Assembly: GCA_020634415.1 (NCBI GenBank)
Contig: JACKBT010000039.1
Coordinates: 1 to 42,344, forward strand
Direction of reading: 5' to 3'
Source: Ardenticatenaceae bacterium
Lineage (GTDB): Bacteria; Chloroflexota; Anaerolineae; Promineifilales; Promineifilaceae
DNA: 42,344 nucleotides
The notes beneath the pieces were generated by a model. It was not told where the DNA came from. It saw nothing but the letters and a program-made list of their open reading frames with translations, and did not search any database. Below are positions 22,588 to 31,179 of the stretch, one piece after another; position 1 is the stretch's first letter; every line of letters starts with the position of its first letter. The position numbers were made by a program, and so were the translations under genes.

Positions 22588-25500
22588 TTATTCCACAATC
22601 ACCACATCGCTGCTGCTGCGGCCGAATACTTCGGGGGAATACATTTCTTCGGCTTTCGTCGGTGGCGTGATAAAGGTGCCGGGGGTGGTGGCACGGGCCA
22701 CGTAATCGTAGCTGTACACGCCTTCCCAGAGTAAGGTGGTGAAGGCTTCCAGCCGTTCATCGCGCATGTTTTGGTGCTGATACCAGTTGCCCCACCACCA
22801 GTACGGCACGGTGTCGCCACTGTTGGGGTCGGGGGGCAGGCTTTGCGAGACGGCCAGGGCGGGGTTGATGGCTTCCAGGCCAGCGGGCAGCGGGTCAACC
22901 AGGGCCACGTTGTAGCGGCGATTGTCAGCCACCATTGTCAGCCGCACCCGTACCCGTGCGCCTAGCTTGATGTGCCAGACACCATCGGCATCCTGCATCA
23001 CATCATCGGGATTGTCTACCGCTTCGTAGGTGCGCTGGACGACGAAGCCACGATTGAGCGGGTCGAGGGTGAGGTCGGCGGGGGCGTAGTTGAGGGCGAG
23101 GCGGTAGTAGAGACGGCCGTTTCCCTCCATCCCCAGCACCAAATCCCCCACCTGCTGCTCGGCTAAGTAGCTCATGGGAATGTCTAGCTGGTTACGATCC
23201 GTGCTGCGGCCCACGAATGACTGCTCGCCAGCGAAGGTATCGCCCAGCCAGATACGGGCCACAAAGTCTGGCGTTTGCGCTTCAAAGGTGTTGAAGTAGC
23301 GGTCTAAGGCCAGCAGGATGAAGACATCTTCCTGGCTGTTGCCCCAATGGCCGCGTGTGCGATGGGCTAACAGGCCGTTAACGATTTTGGGAATGAGGTC
23401 GTTGTTCGGGTCCTGGCTGATGAGCGTGTTGAGAATCACGCCGTCGGTGCGGCGGTCGGAATGGAGCATAAGGTAGGCTTCGTCGCCGTAGCTGGTGGTG
23501 AAGTTGGCGGCAGCGGCCGTTTCTACGGCGCGGTTGTTGATGAATTGGGCAATATCGGCCGTTACCGGGTCATCGCCCAACACCTCCCACAACCAGGCCA
23601 GCGATTCTAGCGACAGATTTTCCAGGCCAGCGTCGTTGAACAGGCTGCGGGCTTTGTTGGCATCGGTGTCGCCTGCCAGATGGCGCACGTAGAGGGCGTA
23701 GCTGCTGAGGCTCCAGCGTATCTGTTGGCCGTAATAGCTTGGGTAATGGCTTTCGATGTCGCGCAGGTAGCTTTGCAAGCTGGCTTGCATGTTGTTGGGG
23801 ACAGCGTAGCCTTTTTGCTGGGCCATTGCCAAAGCATGGGCCACATGAACGGTGTAGAAGGGGTAGCTCTCGTCGCCGCGCTGCCAGATGGGGAAGCCGC
23901 CGTCGGCGTTTTGCATTCCTTGCAGGGTTTCGAGGTCGCGGGTAACGGCCGTTTCCAATTCTTCAGGCGTGGGCAATCCCTCCGCCTGGAACGCACCCAA
24001 CACATCGCGCAAAGCGGCCACCGCCAAGATGCGCGAGGCCAACTCTTCGGAGGAGTCGTAGCGATGGCTGGTGAGGTAGAGGACAGCATCGGTGAGGGCT
24101 TGCAGGGCGGTGGAGGAGGTGCCGATTTCCAGGCCGCCGTAGCCTTGTATCACGCCCTCGGGCATGAGGAAGGGCTGGGCGACTGCGCCCTCATCGAGTA
24201 CGCCGTAGGTGGCGAAGGCTTCGGTGGTGGCGGGGGTGTAGACGGGTAGTTCGCCGGTGGCGGCATCGGCATAATCGCCGGAAACGGCCGCTGCCTGGAA
24301 CCGGGCCGTGCCTGCACTCATGGTTGTAGCCGGGAAGCGCACTTCGACGCGATCATTGGCGGGGACGGTCACTCGTTGGCCGCTCATGCCGGTCAATTGC
24401 AGGTTGGTGACGCTGAGGGCGATGTCTACTGTCATCGGTTCATTGGTCTGGTTTTGCACAACGATGGGCAGTTCAAACTGGTCGCCAAAGTTGAGGAAGC
24501 GGGGAGCAGACGGCCGTATCATCAAGGGCAGCCGCGCCGTCAGGTTGCTTTCGGCCGCGCCAAATTGTCGATCGCCAGCAACGGCTACAGCCATGATGCG
24601 ATAACGGGTCAGGTTGTCGGGCAGGGTGAAGGTGACTTGGGCCTGGCCGCTGGCATTGGTTTGGGCGGTGGGGGCGAAGACGGCCAGGGGATCGAAGTTG
24701 GTACGGACTTGGATCGGAGCTGGGGCGGAGCCATCATCGGTGGCAGCATTGCCCGCAGCGGCAGTCGTCGGCATGGGCATTGCGGTTGCGGCTGTATCGA
24801 AGGCGGCAGATTCTTCTGCCATCTCGGCTTCAGCAGGGGCTTCAAAAGCCATTTCTGTCACAACACGGGTTACTTCTACTTCTTCGACCCCAGTTTCAAG
24901 CCCTAGGTTTTGGGGGTTGACGAGGAGGATGCTGGAACGGCCGTACCGACTGTTAATCCAGGCATATTGCTGGGTGTAGAAGATGTTCAACGGGTTAACT
25001 AGTTGGTAGTTGGTGAGACCGAGAATGGCTTCATCTACCACCACCAGGGCCACTTCGGCATTGCCGACGGGCTGTTGGTTGGCATCGGTGACGGCGATGG
25101 TGATGCTGGTTTCTTCACCCGGTTCCAGTTTGTCGGCTTGCGGCACAATCTCAAGGGATAGCTCGCGGCTGTAGGGTGGCACGCTTAAGCTGAGTGAGCC
25201 AGTGGCGAAGGCAGGACGGGCGGGAACATTAGGTAAGGCGTTGCCATCATCGTCAGTGCGCGGGGCGGAGCCAACGACATCTACCTGCAGGGACAGACTG
25301 GGAATGTGGCTCTCGCTGATGGGGATTTGCAGGGTGGCTGTGCCATCTGTCAATTGGAAAGGCTCGGTGGAGATGATGCCGCCGTGATTGAGTGTGAGCA
25401 GCCCCTCGGCTGGGCTGAAAGGGGCTTGCACCAGAATCTCGGCCACGTCGCCGGGTTGGTATTCCTGGCGGTCGGGGATGAGGGTGAGCGTTTCTTGTTG

Positions 25501-28500
25501 GACGTTGCGCTGCACGGGCTGTTGACCGCCGCTGACCCAGCGGGTGAGGGTGGATTGGTTTTGGCGGTTTTGGCCGTCGGTGATAACGGCCGTTATCTCA
25601 TATTCACCGCCTTGTTCAGTGGTGAAGGTGCAGGTGAGCGGCTCAGTGGTGGAGGTGAGGTCGCAAGTTTGCGTGTCCATGGCTTCTTCAAGCCATTGGC
25701 CGTCGCGGTAATTCCATTCGAGGCGAGAGGCGGTGAGGGAAACGGCCGTACCCGCCACCGCGTGGCCATCAATATCAGTCACGATGGCTTCGATGTCGAG
25801 CGGTTCGCCCTTTTCGACGAAAGTGCGGGCACTGCGCAGGCCCACGTAGAGGCTGGCGGGATGCACGAGCAGGTTGGTGCTGGCCGACCAGGCTTGCCGG
25901 TTGACATCCATCACGGTGGCTTCGGCGTTGACCGTAAACGGCCGATTGCCTTCCAACGCTTCAAAATCAATCTGCAAATAATGTTCACCAGCGGCATCGG
26001 TGACGCCGCTAAAGGTTTCGGCCACCTGCCCATCCTGACCGGGGAAGCCGCCAAAGTAGACTTCTTCGTAGGCATAGCCATAATCAAAAAACCACCAGGG
26101 TGTCCAGGTGCCGAAGGTGAAATCGGGCCAGTTGGGCGGCGAGTAGCTGCTGGGGGTGGAGGTGACGTACCAGTTGGTGTCGGCGTTGGGCAGGGGGCCG
26201 CCAGCGAAGTAACTGGCGGCGACGGCTACTGTGGCCGCATCGCCCACGATGTAGGGGCCGACGCTTTCTTGCCGCGCACTGACTTCAAATTCGGGACGGC
26301 GGAACTCTTGGATTTGGTAGTCGTGGTAGTATTCACGGCCGTTTAAGCTGCCCGACACGCCTTGCGCCTGGAGGCTCATGTAGGCGTAACCCAGATTGCT
26401 GTTGGTGGGGATGGGGAAGCTGAAATCGAAGCCGCCGAAGCCGTTGACAGGGGACGTGCCAGTGGCAATTTCGTTGCCCTGGGCATCGTAGGTTTGGTAG
26501 CTGATGCCTGTGACCCTATTGCCGGGCAGGCTAATCGTGCCATCTTGGGCGATGTGGCGCAGCCAGCCTTTGAGGTGGACTTCTTCGCCGGGTTTGTACA
26601 TGGCGCGGTCGTCGAAGACGTGCCAGCGCAGTTCATCAGAGAGCGATTGCCGCTGCCAGCCGTAGTCGTCCCAGTAGTAGGGATTGGCGGGCAGGATGGC
26701 GGCATCATCACCTTGTTGGGCGATGAGGTATTGGATGCCGGAGGCGGGCAAATCCAGGTGAGCCAGGCCAGCAGCATCGGTTTGCAACGTGTTTTGGTTG
26801 GAGTCGGTGAGGGTGACGTTGGCGAGGGGGGAGCCATCGGCCAGATTGGTGGCCCAGGCGACCAGTTGGCTGTGGTCGGCGAAGGCATCGAGGCCGATTT
26901 GGGTGACTTGCACCCAGGCTTGCACGGTCTGGCTGCGCCGCTGCCACTGGTCGCTGAAGCGGACGTTGGGCTGGATGACGACAATTAAATGACCGGTTTC
27001 TCCTTCCAGAGCCTCAGCTAGATTGACGGCTATTTCGGTTAAGACATCTTCTTCATGTTCGACGGCCAGCATCTCATCCAGAACGAGTTGGCCGGGCGGA
27101 GTGGGTTGGCTTTCTTGTTGATCGAAGTTGCGGCGGTAGGCGGTGTAGGCGGGCCAATCGCTAGGCTGGACGGCGTAAGCCTGGACGTGCAGTTCGTCGT
27201 AGTTCATGACGTAGAGGGTGAGGCTGGGGTTAGCGGCGGAAGGGTCGGCGGTGATGAGGGGTTCTTGGGGGCCGTTGAGGAAGGGTTCGGCCGAGTCTAC
27301 ATCAAAGCGCACCGTCTCGCTGTCGCCCAAAGTCTGGCCGAATATGTCTGGCAGGCTGCCGTCTATGGTGACGCGGTAGGTGGTGCGGCCGGCGGTCAGC
27401 CCTTGAATGGTGAGGCTGTTGTAGTTGAGCTGCACGCGTGCCCCAGGCAGTTGGGGTTCGATGCGAATCATGGTTTCGGCGAAGGCGGCGGGGTCGAGGG
27501 GGTTGCTGAATTCGAGGATGAAGGGGGTGAGAGGGGGGCAGCGGTCTTCGGACCAGTTGCAGGTGTGGCGGGTGAGGCGCAGGGGTGGGTAGGTGTTGAA
27601 GCTGAAGGTTTGGGCCTCAGTGGTGAGGCGGGGGCCTTCGGCGGAGGGGGTGTTGGGGCCGATGGTGATGGTGATTTGGCTGTCGGGGGGAAACGGCCGT
27701 TCCGGTTTCAGGGCCAGCCAATAACCCTCTCGTGCATTGTCGGCCATGCGGCTCACGATTTCGTCGGCGGCGATTTCGTCGGCGGTGGCGAGGCGGACGG
27801 GGTGATTGTCGTTGTTGGCGGTGACGCGGAGGGTGGGGGTGCCAACTCCCGTTGGCAAAACGGCCGTTGGCTCAATCATCTGGTCGAAGGCGATGAAAAT
27901 AACGGGTTCCAGCGGCTGTGGTTCGTAGGCGGGATAGCTGCTGACCATCTGCACGGGTGGCGTGCTGAACGTCCAGCGCACCGCTTCGGCCAGGGCGTTG
28001 CCGTTGGCCGATTGTGTGCCTGCGGGGATGTCGGCGGTGAATTCGGTAGCCATCGGCAAGCGGTCTACTTGGTCAGAGTCAAATTCAAAACGGAGGGTTT
28101 GGGGACTAATCCACTGCCAGGTGCCAGGGAGATCGGGCGTGATGGTGACGGGTACATCTTCTTTGTTGAGAGTCTCTAGGCTGGTGAGCGGCACCATCGG
28201 TTGATTGAAAGTGATGTTAATGAAGGGTGCCAGGCTGATGTCGCCTTCGGGGGTGTAGCGCAGGACTTGTAGTGGGCCATCAGCGGTGGGGGGAGTGGTG
28301 AGAGGCGAGGGGGGAGGGGGGAAGGTTTGGGTGATGGTTTCGCCTGTTAAAGGTGGCGGCAGGATGTCTTCGGGTAGGTTGAACTCTTGGGTGTCGCCGG
28401 TTGCGCCGGTGAGTTCCGGCAGGCGGGCCAGGATTTGGGCGATTTCGTCGGGGCTGAGGGGTGTGCCGGTGACGAGGGGATTGGCTTCGATGGTTTCGGC

Positions 28501-28767
28501 CCGGGCCTGACCCTGGCTGAGGTGAAATAGGAGTTTGGCGGCGGTGGTGTCGGCACGGCCGCTGCCGGCCACACCTTCAACGGCAAAGTTGCCAGAGGTG
28601 GTACTGCCGTTGTTGTTGGTTTGGATGGTGGGGTTGGTGAAATCGTCGCTGTCGGCGGTGCGCTGGCGGTAGAGGAGAGTGCCGGTGATGAGGGTGGCGA
28701 TGACGCCGAGGGTGGCGAGGCCGAAGATGAGGGTGCGTTTACGCTTGTTGGGGGATGGTTGGGACAT
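22588..28767 (-). CDS. Large alpha-2-macroglobulin-like membrane protein lacking the thioester
   Basis: A 2059-residue protein with an N-terminal transmembrane anchor (about 12-33), no lipobox, then macroglobulin-like beta domains. A low-complexity Ala/Glu/Met-rich stretch near 1296-1350 sits where a protease bait region would be. The A2M core follows near 1356 (FDPLAVFAP, FTLPDNLTRYRIMA), then the helical thioester-domain region with YGGLEIGTSSTALQAL. Where active members have YGCxEQ, this protein reads YDSSEE (24043-24060), so Cys is Ser1572 and Gln is Glu. It should not form covalent traps. Bacterial members act as protease inhibitors outside the cytoplasmic membrane; the usual penicillin-binding partner is absent. 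AAAAGGAGCAGG precedes the ATG. Confidence 0.88.
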   Translation of the reverse strand: MSQPSPNKRKRTLIFGLATLGVIATLITGTLLYRQRTADSDDFTNPTIQTNNNGSTTSGNFAVEGVAGSGRADTTAAKLLFHLSQGQARAETIEANPLVTGTPLSPDEIAQILARLPELTGATGDTQEFNLPEDILPPPLTGETITQTFPPPPSPLTTPPTADGPLQVLRYTPEGDISLAPFINITFNQPMVPLTSLETLNKEDVPVTITPDLPGTWQWISPQTLRFEFDSDQVDRLPMATEFTADIPAGTQSANGNALAEAVRWTFSTPPVQMVSSYPAYEPQPLEPVIFIAFDQMIEPTAVLPTGVGTPTLRVTANNDNHPVRLATADEIAADEIVSRMADNAREGYWLALKPERPFPPDSQITITIGPNTPSAEGPRLTTEAQTFSFNTYPPLRLTRHTCNWSEDRCPPLTPFILEFSNPLDPAAFAETMIRIEPQLPGARVQLNYNSLTIQGLTAGRTTYRVTIDGSLPDIFGQTLGDSETVRFDVDSAEPFLNGPQEPLITADPSAANPSLTLYVMNYDELHVQAYAVQPSDWPAYTAYRRNFDQQESQPTPPGQLVLDEMLAVEHEEDVLTEIAVNLAEALEGETGHLIVVIQPNVRFSDQWQRRSQTVQAWVQVTQIGLDAFADHSQLVAWATNLADGSPLANVTLTDSNQNTLQTDAAGLAHLDLPASGIQYLIAQQGDDAAILPANPYYWDDYGWQRQSLSDELRWHVFDDRAMYKPGEEVHLKGWLRHIAQDGTISLPGNRVTGISYQTYDAQGNEIATGTSPVNGFGGFDFSFPIPTNSNLGYAYMSLQAQGVSGSLNGREYYHDYQIQEFRRPEFEVSARQESVGPYIVGDAATVAVAASYFAGGPLPNADTNWYVTSTPSSYSPPNWPDFTFGTWTPWWFFDYGYAYEEVYFGGFPGQDGQVAETFSGVTDAAGEHYLQIDFEALEGNRPFTVNAEATVMDVNRQAWSASTNLLVHPASLYVGLRSARTFVEKGEPLDIEAIVTDIDGHAVAGTAVSLTASRLEWNYRDGQWLEEAMDTQTCDLTSTTEPLTCTFTTEQGGEYEITAVITDGQNRQNQSTLTRWVSGGQQPVQRNVQQETLTLIPDRQEYQPGDVAEILVQAPFSPAEGLLTLNHGGIISTEPFQLTDGTATLQIPISESHIPSLSLQVDVVGSAPRTDDDGNALPNVPARPAFATGSLSLSVPPYSRELSLEIVPQADKLEPGEETSITIAVTDANQQPVGNAEVALVVVDEAILGLTNYQLVNPLNIFYTQQYAWINSRYGRSSILLVNPQNLGLETGVEEVEVTRVVTEMAFEAPAEAEMAEESAAFDTAATAMPMPTTAAAGNAATDDGSAPAPIQVRTNFDPLAVFAPTAQTNASGQAQVTFTLPDNLTRYRIMAVAVAGDRQFGAAESNLTARLPLMIRPSAPRFLNFGDQFELPIVVQNQTNEPMTVDIALSVTNLQLTGMSGQRVTVPANDRVEVRFPATTMSAGTARFQAAAVSGDYADAATGELPVYTPATTEAFATYGVLDEGAVAQPFLMPEGVIQGYGGLEIGTSSTALQALTDAVLYLTSHRYDSSEELASRILAVAALRDVLGAFQAEGLPTPEELETAVTRDLETLQGMQNADGGFPIWQRGDESYPFYTVHVAHALAMAQQKGYAVPNNMQASLQSYLRDIESHYPSYYGQQIRWSLSSYALYVRHLAGDTDANKARSLFNDAGLENLSLESLAWLWEVLGDDPVTADIAQFINNRAVETAAAANFTTSYGDEAYLMLHSDRRTDGVILNTLISQDPNNDLIPKIVNGLLAHRTRGHWGNSQEDVFILLALDRYFNTFEAQTPDFVARIWLGDTFAGEQSFVGRSTDRNQLDIPMSYLAEQQVGDLVLGMEGNGRLYYRLALNYAPADLTLDPLNRGFVVQRTYEAVDNPDDVMQDADGVWHIKLGARVRVRLTMVADNRRYNVALVDPLPAGLEAINPALAVSQSLPPDPNSGDTVPYWWWGNWYQHQNMRDERLEAFTTLLWEGVYSYDYVARATTPGTFITPPTKAEEMYSPEVFGRSSSDVVIVE

Positions 28768-28795
28768 GTGTTCCTGCTCCTTTTTGTACGAACAA

Positions 28796-28824
28796 ATAGT
28801 AGCCTAGAATGAGGCTAATTGTAA
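28796..28824 (-). promoter_or_regulatory. Promoter of the macroglobulin-like gene
   Basis: On the minus strand TTACAA (28819-28824), a 17-bp spacer and TACTAT (28796-28801). RNA would start close to 28789, giving a short leader with an AGGAG ribosome site. Confidence 0.55.
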
Positions 28825-28897
28825 GACGTTGAGGGAGGGGAATTGGTTCCCGTGAGTTTTTGGGGGGACTACAACGGATTTGGGAAGGGAACGGATG

Positions 28898-28918
28898 GAG
28901 GGAACGGCCGTTTCCCTC
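28898..28918. repeat. Intergenic ACGGCCGT site with extended dyad
   Basis: GAGGG, AACGGCCGTT, T and CCCTC form an almost perfect 21-bp inverted repeat centred on the iterated palindrome. It is one of the few copies outside a gene. The rest of 28825-28975 shows no gene. Confidence 0.7.
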
Positions 28919-28975
28919 TTCTCGTCATAGTAGGTGATTGGGTTTGGGAGCCTGAAAATTCGGCTTTTGCCAGGG

Positions 28976-29005
28976 TTGACAGGCGTGAGCGGCTCATGCT
29001 AAGAT
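28976..29005 (+). promoter_or_regulatory. Strong promoter upstream of a structured leader
   Basis: TTGACA (28976-28981), an 18-bp spacer and TAAGAT (29000-29005) preceded by TGC, an extended -10. The predicted RNA start is near 29012, about 280 bp before the ABC transporter gene. Confidence 0.75.
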
Positions 29006-29014
29006 GCCTCCACG

Positions 29015-29104
29015 ATGATGTTTAAGCAGATTTGGATGCACTTACCTCAATATGTAACTATTTTTGCCACCACTGCCGTGCGGCTTGGGAGGTTCTTGCA
29101 TTGA
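29015..29104 (+). CDS. Possible 29-residue leader peptide
   Basis: The frame ATG 29015 to TGA 29104 encodes a 29-residue basic, hydrophobic peptide starting MMFKQIWMHLPQYV and ending RLGRFLH. It begins only a few bases after the predicted RNA start and overlaps the left arm of the 13-bp stem, so its translation could change the fold. There is no ribosome site, so translation is uncertain. Confidence 0.3.
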   Translation: MMFKQIWMHLPQYVTIFATTAVRLGRFLH

Positions 29105-29146
29105 TTCTGTTGTAACATTTGTTTTTAGCCTAGAGAATTTCCCAAG

Positions 29147-29172
29147 ACGCGACCAGAAGAGTCGCGTTTTTT
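29147..29172 (+). terminator. Intrinsic terminator inside the exporter leader
   Basis: ACGCGAC (29147-29153) and GTCGCGT (29161-29167) form a 7-bp stem with a 7-nt loop, followed by TTTTTG and further T-rich sequence. There is no complete gene upstream on this strand, so it terminates a short RNA. Confidence 0.85.
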
Positions 29173-29208
29173 GTTTTCTGGGGATAACAGGGGGAACTGG
29201 GCGGAACT

Positions 29209-29274
29209 GAGGGGAACTCAGGGGAACTTCAACAAGTTGCTCTGAGTTCCCCCAAGCTCCTCTGAGTTCCCCTC
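29209..29274. repeat. GGAACTGAGG-family hairpin before the ABC exporter
   Basis: The 21-nt arms at 29209-29229 and 29254-29274 pair at 19 of 21 positions. The left side is preceded by further GGAACTG words. A related word forms the terminator at 40614-40651. It ends 8 bp before the AGGAG ribosome site of the ATPase gene. Confidence 0.75.
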
Positions 29275-29290
29275 TTATCAGGAGTGGCAC

Positions 29291-30292
29291 ATGAGCAATT
29301 TGAATGGATCGGGTTTGGCGGTGGAGGTGCGGGGGTTGGAGAAGACGTTTCGCTTGAAGCGGAAGGCGGCTGGGCTGCGTGGTAGTTGGCAGGCGTTGTG
29401 GCGGCCGGAGGTGGAGGCGGTAACGGCCGTTTCTGACATCTCTTTCAGCTTAGAAGAGGGCGAAGTGCTGGCCTTTATTGGCCCCAACGGCGCGGGTAAA
29501 TCCACCACCATTAAGATGCTGACAGGCATTTTGCACCCCAGCGGTGGCGAGGCCAGCGTGCTGGGTTATACGCCCTGGACAGAGCGACGGCAGTTGGGTT
29601 ATCACATTGGATCGGTTTTCGGGCAGAAGCCGCAGTTGTGGTACCACCTGCCGCCAGAGGATACGTTCCAGCTTTTTGCGCGGATTTATGAGTTGGACAT
29701 GCGCGACTATAAGAAGCGGCGCGACTTTCTGGTGGATTCGTTCCAGATTGAGCATCTGCTGCAAACGCCGGTGCGGAAGTTGAGCCTGGGGCAGCGGATG
29801 AAGTGTGAGATTGCGGCGTCGCTGCTGCATGGGCCGCGCATTATCTTCTTGGATGAGCCGACGATTGGGCTGGATGTGGTGGCGAAGCAGCAGATTCGGG
29901 AGGCTGTGCGCACGCTGAATGAGACGGAGCGGACGACGATTTTTCTGACGAGCCACGATGCGGGGGATATTGAGAGTTTGTGTAAGCGGGTGATGATTGT
30001 GAATAACGGCCGTCTCATCTATGACGACCGTACTTCGGTTCTCAAACGGCAATATCTGCGGCGCAAGGTGATTGAGGTGCGTTTCGCTGAGGCGTTGGAC
30101 GGGCCGTTCTGCCTGCCGGGGGTAACGACGTTGAAGCAGGGGACATATGGCGTGAAGCTGGAGTTTGACAGCCGTGAGGTCCCGGTGGAACGTGTGGTGC
30201 AGAAGGTGATGGCGACGAAGCCGTGCAATGACATCAATATTGCCGACCCGCCGCTGGAGGAGATTATTCGGGAGATTTATCAGAACGTGTAG
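29291..30292 (+). CDS. ABC-2 exporter ATP-binding protein (COG4586-type)
   Basis: A 333-residue ATPase. Walker A is GPNGAGKST (64-72), the signature is LSLGQRMK, Walker B is RIIFLDEPTIGLD and the switch His is in LTSHDAGD. The long N-terminal segment before the Walker A (KAAGLRGSWQALWRP) is typical of the COG4586 group that works with COG4587 and COG3694 permeases, as found here in order. AGGAG lies just before ATG 29291. It powers export of an unknown substrate, often assumed to be a drug or lipid. Confidence 0.93.
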   Translation: MSNLNGSGLAVEVRGLEKTFRLKRKAAGLRGSWQALWRPEVEAVTAVSDISFSLEEGEVLAFIGPNGAGKSTTIKMLTGILHPSGGEASVLGYTPWTERRQLGYHIGSVFGQKPQLWYHLPPEDTFQLFARIYELDMRDYKKRRDFLVDSFQIEHLLQTPVRKLSLGQRMKCEIAASLLHGPRIIFLDEPTIGLDVVAKQQIREAVRTLNETERTTIFLTSHDAGDIESLCKRVMIVNNGRLIYDDRTSVLKRQYLRRKVIEVRFAEALDGPFCLPGVTTLKQGTYGVKLEFDSREVPVERVVQKVMATKPCNDINIADPPLEEIIREIYQNV

Positions 30293-30318
30293 ATTTGCGA
30301 TTTACGATTGGTGATGTG

Positions 30319-31131
30319 ATGATGAACCAAATTCGTGTGAACACCGTGAAGTATGGGGCGATTACGCTGATTAATTTGCAGAATCAGTTGGCGTATGTGT
30401 GGGATGCGCTGAACCGGGCGTTTTTTATTGTGTTGATTATGTTTATTTTTGTGCATTTGTGGACGGCCGTTTACGAAGCACAAGGCAGCGCGGAAATAGC
30501 GGGGCTGACGTTAGCCAACACCATCTGGTATCTGCTTGTGGCTGAGATGATTGAGATTGGCAAGTTCCGGCATGATGTGGCGATTTCGGAGGAGGTGAAG
30601 GATGGCTCTATCGCCTATAAGTTGATACGGCCGTATAACTACCTGGCCTACCACTTCGCCAACGGCTTGGGCGACACCCTTGTGAAAATGACGCTGATTT
30701 TTCTGCTGGGAATGCCCATTGCCTTTTACTATGCGGGTCGGCCGCAGGTGGATTGGCGGCATTTGCCTCTGGTTTTGCTGGTGGGCGGGCTGGCCCTGGC
30801 TCTTGATTTCTGCGTGATGAGCATGATTGGTTTGCTGGCCTTTGTGACCGAAGACACGCAGTCTTTCCGCATCATCTACCAGAAGTTTGTCTTTATTTTG
30901 GGCGGTTTGATGATTCCGCTGGACTTTTTGCCCGACTGGTTGCAGGGCATTGCCCGTGTGCTGCCCTTTAACCTGACGACCTACGCACCGGCCAAGCTGT
31001 TTGTGGCTTTTAGCTGGGCGCAGTTTTGGCAGGTGATTGGGCTGCAACTGTTGTGGCTGGCCTTGCTCGGCAGCCTGCTCTATCGGCAGTACCGCTGGGC
31101 GACGCAGCGGTTGGCGGTGAATGGTGGGTAA
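30319..31131 (+). CDS. ABC-2 type permease, first subunit
   Basis: A 270-residue membrane protein with about six hydrophobic segments, for example AFFIVLIMFIFVHLW, LPLVLLVGGLALALDF and WQVIGLQLLWLALLGSLL. It fits the COG4587/COG3694 ABC-2 permeases. The frame is open from a TTG at 30295, but the ATG at 30319 (27 bp after the ATPase stop) is more likely. The tight spacing indicates co-transcription with the ATPase. Confidence 0.85.
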   Translation: MMNQIRVNTVKYGAITLINLQNQLAYVWDALNRAFFIVLIMFIFVHLWTAVYEAQGSAEIAGLTLANTIWYLLVAEMIEIGKFRHDVAISEEVKDGSIAYKLIRPYNYLAYHFANGLGDTLVKMTLIFLLGMPIAFYYAGRPQVDWRHLPLVLLVGGLALALDFCVMSMIGLLAFVTEDTQSFRIIYQKFVFILGGLMIPLDFLPDWLQGIARVLPFNLTTYAPAKLFVAFSWAQFWQVIGLQLLWLALLGSLLYRQYRWATQRLAVNGG

Positions 31132-31136
31132 AATTT

Positions 31137-31170
31137 AGAAGCCAGGCTTTTCAGAAAAAGCCTGGCTTCT
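31137..31170. repeat. Perfect hairpin between the two permease genes
   Basis: AGAAGCCAGGCTTTT (31137-31151), CAGA loop, AAAAGCCTGGCTTCT (31156-31170). The 15-bp stem begins 6 bp after one stop codon and ends 9 bp before the next ATG, inside an operon whose products should act together. Confidence 0.85.
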
Positions 31171-31179
31171 CCTGAAGAT

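Larger units (their letters stand above)
29012..29172 (+). ncRNA. Candidate structured RNA or attenuated leader of the ABC exporter operon
   Basis: The segment runs from the strong promoter to an intrinsic terminator, about 160 nt. CTTGGGAGGTTCT (29083-29095) can pair with AGAATTTCCCAAG (29134-29146) as a 13-bp stem with two G-U pairs. The terminator stem follows immediately. No known riboswitch consensus was recognised. It may be a small RNA or a leader whose terminator controls the exporter genes. Confidence 0.5.

Noticed and set aside
25306..28179. Long + strand frames (about 200-370 codons) opposite the macroglobulin gene
   Set aside because: They are Gly/Val/Ala-rich shadows caused by the third-position bias of the real gene; no motif or ribosome site is seen.
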